From Gonatopus flavifemur (lineage: Eukaryota; Arthropoda; Insecta; Hymenoptera; Dryinidae), in the NCBI GenBank assembly GCA_018340375.1, contig JAFFJZ010000041.1:248001-312000 (forward strand): a stretch of DNA of 64,000 nt, given 5' to 3'. Below the pieces are notes generated by a model. That model was not told where the DNA came from. It worked only from the letters and a program-made list of their open reading frames with translations, and ran no database searches. The translations under genes were made by a program, and so were the position numbers. Of the stretch, positions 10,214 to 20,498 are shown piece after piece (position 1 is the first letter of the stretch; each line of letters opens with the position of its first letter).

Positions 10214-11682
10214 CATAGGCCGGTAATTATTATACTTGCTATTATAATGATACTCAACTTTTTTCAATTTATATTTAATTGTGTGAGGTCATCTTATTTA
10301 TTAATAATATTAAAATCTCAGAAATCTTTTGATTCCCATAGAATCGTCGCATGGAGTGATTAACTTTTATGTGTTGATGAAATGAGATTATTGGAAAGAA
10401 TCAAAGGATTTTGGAAGATTTTTTTCTAGCTCGATGCGTTGAATCTCACAGAAATTGTTAAACACAAACGAGAGCCGATGAGTGTTCCATATACTCTTGC
10501 GCTTGAATTTATGAGATAGAATCAAACTGGCGAGCTTGCGAATATTCCAGGCTGTTTCAAATAGAAACGAATCGTGTGCAAATCGTATTTTTTCAACTCA
10601 CGAATCGAATGGAAACAAATTGCTCATCATTTCCAATTCCAATTTTCCAATTTCAACGATTTAGTCAGAATTTTGTACATTGAAATTGTAATTATAAGGG
10701 TGATTGATGTATCTTGATATAAGTTATTTCGAAAATTTTTAATTTCATCATCAAAATCATCATCAGAGATTTTGATTTAGGTGTATCAGAGTAGGGAAAA
10801 ATGATGCAAACTTGATCGAAAAACGTACTGCTGTCAGTTTACAAATAAGTACTGAAGTAACGAAAAAAAACAACAAATTTCCAGCCGAAACATATCGAAG
10901 GTATTTTGTTTGTATAAATAGTAATGATAATTATAAGTCAAGGACGTTATGGGATTCCAGTCTGAATTAGGAAACTTTAATTTAATTCAATTTTAATCGT
11001 GTGAAAAAAGATACTGAATTTTTCAAAAATGCAACCAGAGATCCTATTTTATTGATCGATATAACGCTCTTTTGTGACCAACGGAACATCTGTTTTCCTC
11101 AGGATAATAGTGTTGGACTTTCATCAATCGCAGTTCTCTTTAGATAACATTCTTCTATACTACATTGTTCGGTTCGGTAATTCCATTTTATTCGTATTAC
11201 AATCCGAAATACATATGAGAACAAGAAAATCGAAGAATTATGAAATCTTCCACTCGTTTTTGTACAGTAGAAACAGTCGCCCATGTCAGACAGTATAAAT
11301 GCAATCGTAAAATATACGAATGATCGATATCAAGCCAAAATGACTAAATACTGTGTATTTTGAATATTATTCATTTCTAAGTATTGATTTTTTTCAATAT
11401 AACATTCCTATTCATGAAAACTAATGATATAACACAATGCAAAGACTTATACGTTACATATAAGATCAAACATGAAACATTTCATGATGTATGGAACGTA
11501 GACGTACGAAAATATATATTTGAAAAAATCATTGTTTCGTATATTTACAAACTTAGAATAATTAAACATCCTATCAACAAGATTATTTTACAATTCACTT
11601 AGTTTATAAAAATAAGTATTTTTTCAATTGACTGTCAAATTTGTGGACTCTAATTTGAAATATATTTACACTAGCTATTAAT
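10214..11682. other. intergenic, convergent 3' ends
   Basis: AT-rich sequence between the 3' end of the + strand transporter and the 3' end of - strand WBP4, so it should hold both 3' untranslated regions. Small open frames here have no recognisable product. I could not assign polyadenylation sites with confidence. Confidence 0.5.
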
Positions 11683-14600
11683 CTAATCGTCGTCTAATCT
11701 TTTCCGAACATTTTTATTTCCTATTTTTCTTTTTTTAAATGCGACGGAAGAGGAGCCCTCATCCCCGCTGTCACCCGTATCGATCCGAGTGATGGTTTTC
11801 TCCTTGAAGGTTCTTTGAATCGGTGGAGGAGGTTCGGCAATGGTAAATGTGGGAAGTTGTATCTGTTTTCGTTCAGGTAACTGTAGATCCACAGGTTTTC
11901 GTTCTCTGAAATACAATATCGACTGTTAAACACCATGAATTTGTGAACATAATTCAACAAGTATTGTAATAATAATTACATGATTTTAACGGTTTGCCAA
12001 GCACCATATGGTTGAGGTTTATCGGGAACGCTATAATCTCGCAGATAAGGTCGTTCTTCGTCATCAATTTTAGCAACGGTAGATGCAGGTCCGTCTTTAT
12101 TTTCGTCATTATTCTTTTCGTCTTTCACAGGATTCGTCATTTTCGCTTTTCTCAATTCCTTCATTCTCTCACGTTCCGCGTTAGCTCTTTGTTCTTCGAT
12201 GATCTGAGCTTTTTCCTTTTTCTCTTCTTCCTCCAATTGTTGTAACAATTCTTCTTGAAGAGCTTGTTCTTTTGCCTCTTCTTCCTGTTCCGCGAAAGTC
12301 ATGTAACCCTCCGCTGGTGGTTCCCATACTGTTTCTGTAAAAGTAATAATAATATTCATACCTACAAGAATCGAAACCTATTTCTTTTAATTTTGCTTCA
12401 ATCTACGGTTTCATTATTTGTATAAAAATAAAGAAAGTTACCATTCGTTTCAATATGCCAGTAATAAGTGTATCCTTCGGGACTCCGTGCTTGGTACCAT
12501 AATTTTCGAATAGATTTCTTAGAATCATCGTCTTCTTGACTTTTCTTCCCTTTTCCCTTACCCTTGGTTGGTTTAACTTTCCCCTGAGCTTTGTACTCGC
12601 CGCTTGGTTTGACTCTCGGCTGTGATAAGATATCTCGTGGATGTGATCTCGGGTCGCAGGGATCGAGCTCTGCGGGGGTCTGAAACGTCAAACACACAGA
12701 AATTGATGAAATTGAAGGGAGTGGATGCGTGAATAATATATTGAAATACAATAACAGGGTAGATAGCGAATCCTTTTTCCCGAATCCCAGGACGATTCCA
12801 GGAATTTCAGGACATTTATAACAAGAAAAATTTCATGGAGATTATTTAATAAATAATGGAATTATGTGAGTCCCAATGTTTCGACATTTGCTCTTAATCA
12901 TTCAGCATATATTTATTAGGCTTTTCAGAGAAGATAGATAGGGACATTGCAAAAAATGTTGACAATTCCATCACATTCATTGGAATTTCACTGCAAAAAT
13001 CACCGTCAGCTACTGGAAAATGTCGAGGAATTAAGGATGTGGAGGATCCATACTACTGTGTCCGAAAAATACATATCCCCCCGGATACAATGCACTCATG
13101 CCATTTTCCAATCTTCGAAACAGTTGTCAATGTCGGTTTCCGGGATGGCATCCAGCTCTCTCTTCGATTCGGCTTGGATCTCCTCTATCGACTCAAAACG
13201 GTATCCCCGAAGCGGTTTTTTGAGTGCGTACCGTTCAAAGGAAAGAAAATTTCACGGCAATCAATATTCTGACAAGAGAGATACGAGCTCCGATTTGGAT
13301 TCTTCAGGTTCAAGTGCTACGGCAAGGAAAGTTGCTACTGCTGACTGTTCTGAAATGTCGACCGGCCCTTCACTCGCATACCGCATTATTGAATTCTTCA
13401 CTGTCTTTAATGCTCTATCTGATATATTATCTTGTCGTAGTTGTAACGCCCTCAGATAAATTTTTGATTTTCTTCATATAATATATGTATATATGTAACC
13501 ATATATACACAGTATTCGTATCTACAAATATCCATATATTCATTCAATATATATCTATATATTCATTTCAATTATAATAAAATTGATATTTCCATCAAAG
13601 ATTTATCCTTCTTCAAATAAGGAATGCGCTAAATCGAGAAGAAGAATTCAATGTTATACGTGTAAGAAGTATGCATGAAGAAATCATTCTTCTCTGTATC
13701 GATACTCCGTGAAGAACAGAACAATGTATGCATACGCTGTGTGCATACACGCACGTACGTAGGGTCGAGAGGCCGTAAAAGCAATCGATATGAGAGCGGC
13801 AGAATTAGATGTTGCACGAACCCATCCCGTGGTTTCCTTTGGTCAGTGGAGCAACATGACGGAAATGGCCTTATTTTTGGGTTTAGCAATATACGACCCT
13901 GAAATGGCCGAAAATAGCGAACGAGCCAAAGCGCGGCGAACAAGCGGGGGCTTAGATAGACTAAGGAGAACAGGATACCTCAGGCGAAGCTTTGAGGAAT
14001 TGAATTGAGGCGACGAGATAGCCTTCCCTACTATCGCCAACTACATAGGGAGAGTCTGGAACAGCTTCGTAGACGAACAAGATATGCCAAGAGGAACTAC
14101 TTTTAAATGGTTCGCTCGTGAGGCGGTTTCTCACTATGTTGGTTGGCATTGGGAGGTAAACTTGGAATTGGAGGCTGATAACATGTTCGTTACTGGGCAT
14201 AGGACACCATCATCCTGGTGGCGTAGCCAGTACAACTCCAGCTTCGATATTAATCCGGAGCCAGTTCTCGGCGCGGATTACAATGTAGACATGACTCCTG
14301 ACGTATGGTATACATCGATGTACGTCCAGCACGGTATAGGACGCACTAGGACGGATTAATCTGGAGACTCGCGATTGGGGGTTACGATATCAGGGCCACC
14401 CAGGCCAGATAGAAATCCGTGTTACCAGCTGGTTGGTCGACACGACTGTGGGATCAGTTAGCATCCGTAGGGCTCGATTGGATCGAGACGTCAATATCAG
14501 CGAGGATGCCAGCCGTTGGGGCTGGGGGATGCCCATTATCAGGCGTAATTGGGAGAGAAGAACGATGGATACCATCGTTATACCAACAAGGGTGTGCGCT

Positions 14601-17600
14601 GTAATGAACGCACGGGACTTTGCACAAGGGGTATGATTATCAAGGGGTAGCGAAGAAGGCATTTCAGTACCAGTATATGATCAGTACGTCCTTCGGCCCC
14701 TTGGTTTAGATGCAGACGAGTTTGAAAGTGCAAAGTCAAAAAACTCGATTGTCACTTCTGCGCTCTCAGAAGTGAATATGACTAACATGGAGTCGATAGT
14801 TGCAGGTCTGTTGCAGATCATGAGCGCAGATCAACTGTCGGCTCTTGCACGAGGCTTGGATGTAAAGGAACGTCCTCAAGCGACATCAAACTTATCGAAG
14901 GAACGAGAAGAGTTGACTGCAAGGAAAGATGTCGGGGGGAGCGGGCAGAGTCAGGCGGTCGGTACCACCCCCGGGAGTATAAGCTCATTGGACGGAGCTG
15001 GCGCCAAATTACCGACGTCGACTGTCGAAGTCCGGGGTACACGAAAGACCCCGGAAATGCCGGATGGGCACCAAGCAGACTTGGTATCGGAGCACGAGAA
15101 GAGGATGTGAGATACCAGAAAGATGTATACCCGCCCACTATATCACTACCCTCGACCTTAGGCAAGCTTACCACCAAATCCCCATGGACCCTCGTTCTAA
15201 AGGAATCACGGCCTTCACGGTCCCTGGCCGTGGCCTATTCCAGTTTACCCGAATGCCCTATGGCTTGACCAATGCCCCTGTCACCTTCCAACGGCTCATG
15301 GACGATCTCCACAAAATTTTCAAAAATTGATGCAAAATCAATGAATTTTCAATTTGAAGTGAAAACTTGGTTTTCAACGAAGAGGAAAACTTTGCATTGA
15401 AAAATATATATACGGAATATACAAACCTCATTTTTAGCCTTTTTATTTTTGTTCTTCATCCAGTTGTTCGGATTTCTTGTACGTTTTCGACCAGTTTTTG
15501 AACTGTCCTCATCAGACATTATTATTACACTAACCCGGAAAATAAATTCAATAATAAAATTGAAATCGAGTGAATGCAACCTTTCATTCGGATCCTCATA
15601 TTCAGCAGGTAAACGACGTAGAGTCATGAGAAATTTCCGTTGCGAGCTGATGGATAAATCGCTGTATCTTTCGAACCAATAGTCCAAGTGATCTGAAACT
15701 TTCCATAAAGTTTGTCCGCGCACTAGCGAACAACTTTGTCGCTGGAAGTTTTTCGTAGCTCATACTTCCCCCGACACTTTTTCGATGCAAAGTTTTCTTG
15801 CACCTTTACAGCAAAGTCTCGGAATGTAAGATCATTCAAATTTGACGAACAATCGATCCATAATCGATATATAATATTATACATCAATGACCAATGATAA
15901 GATACCTCGCGCGTTATTAAATCATTCGATAACACAGGCCTACAAAATTGAACTTTTTGTTTGGTGCAACAACTGTATCATACTTTTCCGAAGTATTTTG
16001 GCGCGCTGAATCCGAATCTGGCTTCAAAATTGCATTATTACGTGTGGTTTTTGAGATATTTTAACGTCAAAGTGTGAAAAACACCGTTTTTCGACATATT
16101 TGAGATTACGTGACGTCAGAATGTAATTTTTTCTCATGAAACTAGTAGATGCACCTCAAAATATAATCCCATCCCTTTCCGAATGCCGTTGAGTTTGTTC
16201 GAATATCTTTTTTTTTACTGTGACACGACAATTTGAAATTTGTGTGTTCATGGATTTAGTGAATAGGTGAAATAACACAATTTTCAAACTGTCGTATCTC
16301 AGAGAAAAAAAAAGATATTTGAACAAACCTAATCGCATTTGGAAGAGAATGACTCATATTTTGAGATAATTTGAAGAATAATTTGATAAAATGTTCTTAA
16401 AGTGTGGAATAATTGAATAAAACGTTTCAAAATCGTGCATTTCCATTTTATTTTACACCTGCGATTTCTTGAAAACTACACGTAACATTAAAAAAATAAG
16501 TATATTTCCAGAGTCAGGGTATCGAATATACTCAAAATCTGCTTCAGTTTTAGCGGCACCAAAATCATTGTAGACCTGTGTAATTCGGTAACAAAACTTC
16601 CAAACAAAACCGACAGATGTCGGAGTCGCATGTGATTCAAAATAAACATTCCACAATATAAATATGGGTAAAAATCAATGTAAAATTGAACTTGAGAACA
16701 TCTTCGCTCTTGCGAATTAGATTCTCAGTATTACTCGCATTGCACGCGACGTCAAATAAGAGGTTTACCTCATAGTTTCTCTTTCAGCAGAATCCTTTCG
16801 ACTTCCCCTCATTGCAAGCGAAACATACAGGTGGATTCTTAGTAAAGCGCATTGTGCATGCTCATACCTGAGGTACGGTTACCGTGCTTATTGCAAGCGA
16901 CGCATACCGTATTTTACGTATGTAGTTCATAGAAATAGATGGAGATTTTCCTAAGTTTCCAATATCAATGTATATGCGAGCAATTAGGATAAGTAAATTA
17001 TTTGTGAATTTCTATTTGATTATAGATTCGAAATCAAAGAGAGATACGTAAGGAGGAAGAAGAGATATTGTACGATACGAGATTTCTATAGTTATGAAAT
17101 GAATTCTTCCTCCGATATTACATAGGCTTTGTTCATTCCAACTAACCTAAGAAAGGTTCCATATCCCTCTCGATCGTTAGATTGTAGGTCATTGAGATTT
17201 TATTCGGGGTGTGATCCGTCAAACGGAGCTCTTACGTTCACGAGAGGAACCATCTTGGAGAATATAGAAAGGGAGCGGCATCTAGTCATTTGAGGTAAGA
17301 TACAGAAAAGTCCCTTTTGAAGATCAATAAGTATCCTTATAGCAAATTAGTTATTATAAAATAAAACATTACAATCTCATTATCATTTTCATTCCTCCAT
17401 GCTGAATTATATACAATTCGTCGTTGTAATCTTTATACAAATCTAGACTCAAGATTTTTGTTGCATAAATTCACGAATAAAAACTTACGTTCCGTTGTTT
17501 AGGATCCCTAAACCTTGGAATTGTTTCAGGGGCAGCAGGTGGCATTCGATTGACATTTTCTGGAGGCTGGAGACGAATAAATCAATGATATCAAGTGCAC

Positions 17601-18383
17601 GATTATTTTATTGGGTTGCCGAATTGTTAGGGACAGTCATACTTTGCATCACTTTCTCATTCCGAGTAGTGTAGTATTGATGGTGTTCATTCATTCACGT
17701 TCACCGTACTTCCATAACTCAAGTTCCAGGTTGATGTTGAGAGTTAAAGGATCTATTTGTGTTTTACAAGTTTGCAAGGGATGTGGGAGTCGCAGAGTTT
17801 CTCATACGACTTTCTGAATAACAATATTATATTATTGAAGCATGATTCCCAAAAGAAGTACTGTACTCTTCTTATCCAAATGTAACCGTCTCCAATGATT
17901 TGGCAACCCACTGTGCGTTAAATTCATGAAAATTGTGATATACCTTACTTGTTTCAGGTTTGTTCCATTTTTCTTTGATAATTTTTTCCGCCGTCATATC
18001 CCTGGTATTGTTTTCTACGTCTCTCAAGTAAGCCGCCATGGCAGCCTGCGAAAGAATTTCAATTAGACTGGATATACATGCTAGCTTTTTTTCCAGCAAC
18101 ATTCCGTTCCATCTCTGTTCCGGGAAAAATATGAAAATCTCAAACAAAGATTGATAATAAATCAAAATCACGTACGGTTTCCATCTTCTTGAGATCATCT
18201 TCGAATTTCTTGTTCTGTTTTGCCTGCTTGGCGCTATTCTTGTGAATCTCTTTGAGGCGCTTACTGACATTTTCCTTGTGTTTTCTACCACCTTCGTGAA
18301 ATTCTACGCTCGGTTTGTTGTCGGCGATCCAGCACTTGCAGAAGTCACAAAACTTGCGAGTTTGGGATTTCCAATAATCAGCC
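11683..18383 (-). CDS. WBP4: WBP4/FBP21 ortholog, spliceosomal WW-domain protein
   Basis: WW domain-binding protein 4, a nuclear spliceosome component that binds proline-rich splicing factors. Exons on the - strand: 18383-18176, 18045-17944, 17566-17489, 12679-12442, 12334-11980 and 11905-11683 (with stop). They join in frame, giving about 400 residues. The N-terminus reads ADYWKSQTRKFCDFCKCW, a matrin/U1-type zinc finger (CxxC ... HEGGRKH), followed by a basic helix. One WW domain is assembled across the 107-bp intron: WYQARSPEGYTYYWH, then TVWEPP. A long acidic/coiled charged stretch (EEEAKEQALQEELLQQLEEE) follows, and the end is FKKRKIGNKNVRKRLDDD, as in human WBP4. Human WBP4 has two WW domains; I see one. 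The ATG is split: only its G is in the first listed exon, so a 5' exon ending in AT lies upstream and was not located. The donor after 17944 (GTATAT) is weak but the only one keeping frame. Confidence 0.9.
13039..13225 (-). pseudogene. mariner transposase C-terminal fragment in the WBP4 intron
   Basis: The - strand reads KKPLRGYRFESIEEIQAESK, then ELDAIPETDIDNCFEDWK, the C-terminal part of a mariner transposase. A stop follows shortly after and the terminal HKCI and YF positions are degraded. Its upstream half is missing; it abuts a + strand Kolobok-type fragment at about 13228. Confidence 0.78.
13228..13459 (+). pseudogene. N-terminal fragment of a Kolobok-type (Mutator-like domain) transposase
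   Basis: The + strand frame reads ERKFHGNQYSDKRDTSSD, then a serine-rich SSGSSATARKV stretch and LAYRIIEFF ... DILSCRSCNA, ending in a stop at 13459. A short basic start with a GNQ(F/Y) motif, a Ser/Ala spacer ending in (A)KKL or ARKV, and a YRLI...CxxC segment resembles the N-terminus of a repetitive transposase family common in insects, which I link to Kolobok by the TTAA-flanked element at 54.7-56.0 kb. The open frame extends upstream to 12947, but that part overlaps the antisense mariner fragment and is probably not part of the protein. Confidence 0.5.
13476..13570. repeat. AT-rich simple repeat
   Basis: Runs of ATATATGTATATATG and related TATATC/ATATTC units form a low-complexity tract. 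Nothing coding is seen between here and about 13790. Confidence 0.7.
13790..15110 (+). pseudogene. broken virus-like or gag-like long ORF, unrecognised
   Basis: A GC-richer block within an AT-rich intron. One frame runs from 13790 to about 14359 with a single in-frame TGA at 14006-14008; after one frameshift near 14350 a second frame runs to 15110 with a single in-frame TGA at 14634-14636. Together they amount to about 440 codons. Visible segments include FGQWSNMTEMALFLGLAIYD, a Trp/Tyr-rich middle (TPDVWYTSMYVQHG) and a hydrophilic tail after LLQIMSADQLSALARGL. I do not recognise the protein. Length, composition and decay pattern fit an old non-retroviral endogenous viral element, perhaps capsid-like; retroelement gag is the alternative, given the Ty3 fragment just downstream. 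Confidence 0.4.
15137..15330 (+). pseudogene. Ty3/Gypsy reverse transcriptase fragment
   Basis: About 60 codons read TTLDLRQAYHQIPMDP, KGITAFTVPGRGLFQF and RMPYGLTNAPVTFQRLMDD, the palm-domain motifs just before the catalytic YVDD of a Ty3/Gypsy-type reverse transcriptase. Neither the YVDD, RNase H or integrase nor LTRs are seen nearby, so this is an isolated remnant in the WBP4 intron. Confidence 0.9.
15933..16400. mobile_element. miniature non-autonomous copy of the CACAGGCC-terminal DNA transposon family
   Basis: The left end CACAGGCCTACAAAATTG at 15933 and the following 450 bp match, with divergence, the sub-terminal region of the large element at 20499-21110: GCGCTGAATCCGAATCTGGC, a GTTTTTCGACATATTTGAG segment and a central dyad around 16250 (TACTGTGACACGACAATTTG paired with TTTCAAACTGTCGTATCTCA). 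The right end has decayed and its boundary is approximate. No transposase is present. Confidence 0.75.
16401..17488. other. remainder of WBP4 long intron, nothing recognised
   Basis: AT-rich intronic sequence between the miniature element and the exon at 17489-17566. I see no coding homology and no clear repeat beyond scattered short motifs such as CATTGCA(A/C)GCGA. Confidence 0.4.
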
Positions 18384-19900
18384 CTGTAATTTGAAGGAAA
18401 AGACCAAAATCAATATTAAACCCAAATCATTCACCTGCTGTCTTCGGAATGGCTCAATGACTTTCAATTCGGTAAATGATTGTATGTTACAAATTTTTGG
18501 CTGAGAATTGATCCTCGGGGTATAAGGAGATGTAAATCCAACCACAAATCAGAATACACACGGAGAAGAATGATCATGTTTGAGAGTTCTGGTCAGCGTT
18601 AGAACTGATTCGACAATTTTTAATCATATTTTATTGGATTCAATGGACTTCCTCAATGAGGATAAAAAAAACACGATTCGATTCCATGATTGACATAATC
18701 TTTATTTTCCATGCATATCCATCAAAATATGTTAATGAGAAAAAAAAAATTGATAAATAACCTGTAAGTACATCTCAGTGCGATATCTTCTATTCGAATC
18801 GAAATTCCCTTTCCGCACTGCTCGTATCGTCTTCAATGCGATGTAGTTCGAGATTCCATGCCCTATAAATTCTTTCGAAATAATGAAATACCAATGAATC
18901 GATGGCTTGTTAGCACCATGTTTATGCCTGGGAGATGAAACTCTGTTAGATTCGCTGAAATACTGTGTTAATTGATAACCTGTAACGTGATCATTGGTCA
19001 CCCAAACTTTCTGTTCAATATTTGCCTTCCTCGCTTTTATTTTTCCGCCTTGTGTACTCGAATACACAAGTAAGGAACACTTGATTAACCTTGAACAGAG
19101 ACGACAACGTAGGAACAATCAATGGTATTGACATATGCACAAAAATACACAATACTTCAAAAGTGGAATGGATTAGACCTAGGACATCACAGACGGGAAC
19201 TTGTTTTTTGTTTTGGCTGCCCAAGATTACCAGATTGTTCATAACAAGTGTCTACCGTTGGAGGCTGTTCGAATTGCCGAAAATCAGGGAAATTCGTAGA
19301 TTCATATAGATTCCTCCGCTCGCGGAGGAGCGGAAAAACTGCATTTGGGAATTTGTCAATGAATTCAACATTGTCTGCGCGCAAAACCCTGTGGATTGAG
19401 AGTGATTCTCCTGAGAGTGGAATGCTTGAATGTTGCGTGAAGATTCTGCGTGCAAATTGTATGCAGTTTCGCTTGGAGAGTTGTAAGTGATGTATCCTCG
19501 AGACAACTGGGACGAGCGAAAATGACTGCAAGTCAAGAACCTGGAGTACGCAATCAGGTGGATAGCATCTTGAGTTCTCCAATGCAGCTTGTGCTGCGGC
19601 CTGTAATCCCACTGCAACGGAAAACTTGAAAGATGAGACTACCAAACGGTACAATGATGACAAACATGAAATCTTTGATGGAAATTTATCCAATATTTCA
19701 TGTGAATTTGCAGCTTAAAACGTCTCCTCCAATTGTCTCACAAGACCATCGAAGCTAAGTACGATGTCATACAACTCGAGACCGTTGACAAGATAAGACA
19801 AATTGCAACATTGTTGCAAGTTATAATGAAATCAACTGCTGTCACACCATCGAGAACTCCTGAGGTATTGGGAAACTAGAAGAAACTGTAACCGAAGGAG
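18384..19900. other. WBP4 upstream region, nothing recognised
   Basis: Should contain the WBP4 first exon and promoter on the - strand, but no donor continuing an ATG across the junction at 18383 is convincing. A - strand frame of 128 codons (18732-19118) and one of 168 codons (19187-19693) have no recognisable product; the second has no codon pattern that favours it over the opposite strand. Confidence 0.4.
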
Positions 19901-19914
19901 CATTTGCATACATA

Positions 19915-20025
19915 TTATGCCACAACAGATAAACCTTTCTTCCGGAAACCATATCCGATGCCCATGGCCAGAAGAGGAGACGGAATTTTGAAAGAGAAGC
20001 GTTGCTAAGGGATTGTTAAGGCCAG
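19915..20025 (+). repeat. second copy of the 3' end of the ORF at 31.3-31.4 kb
   Basis: About 110 bp match 31335-31435 on the same strand. In both places a frame encodes RKPYPMPM then RRGDGILKEKR or KRGDGILKEKR and ends in a stop followed by GGGATTGTTAA. Upstream sequence is not shared over any length I can see. It ties this locus to the 28.7-31.4 kb block, which also has GC-richer virus-like ORFs nearby. Confidence 0.8.
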
Positions 20026-20099
20026 GGACAGTCAAAGGATGCGACATTGAGTGAACACTCACCTCAAGCAAATTTCGAGAGAGCAAGTCAATGGACTGT

Positions 20100-20497
20100 G
20101 GATTCAATGGATAACAGCAGTAGCAAAGATAGATTCGTTCTGTTACAATTTTCGTGTCACGTTGAAGATTCTGAGTGACCCGAAGAAATCAATGCCTGTA
20201 GAAATGTCGAGTGTACAGTATATTGCCATACGATTTGTGGCATCATGATGCCATCGCTGAAAATTCACGAGCATTTGAGGCCTTCCAAAATGTGAGGGGA
20301 GTGATTAACATGGGGCTGGAGAGCTGGGCCCTGGAAAGCGATGAAGGAGTTGTTATCCTTCTCAGCGCTAACGCCATAACTCAGTCTGCCCTTGCTTCGA
20401 TAATATCTCATCTGATGATGAACACTATTGATATTACCATGCAGTATTACGGAGGCGAGTTAAAGCGTAACTTGGAACGCATGCACCTGAGGAGATT
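20100..20497 (+). pseudogene. broken GC-richer ORF truncated by the transposon nest, unrecognised
   Basis: A frame at 20211-20497 reads LPYDLWHHDAIAENSRAFEA, then a stretch with SDEGVVILLSANAITQSA and an amphipathic tail, and is cut by the element end at 20499. A different frame covers 20100-20245, so there is a frameshift near 20215. Its composition resembles the virus-like blocks at 13.8-15.1 and 28.7-30.3 kb rather than surrounding DNA. I do not recognise the family; it does not continue recognisably beyond the nest at 28.0 kb. Confidence 0.35.
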
Positions 20498-20498
20498 A

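Noticed and set aside
19187..19693. 168-codon - strand ORF upstream of WBP4
   Set aside because: No recognisable motif, no second copy, and both strands are similarly open here; treated as chance.
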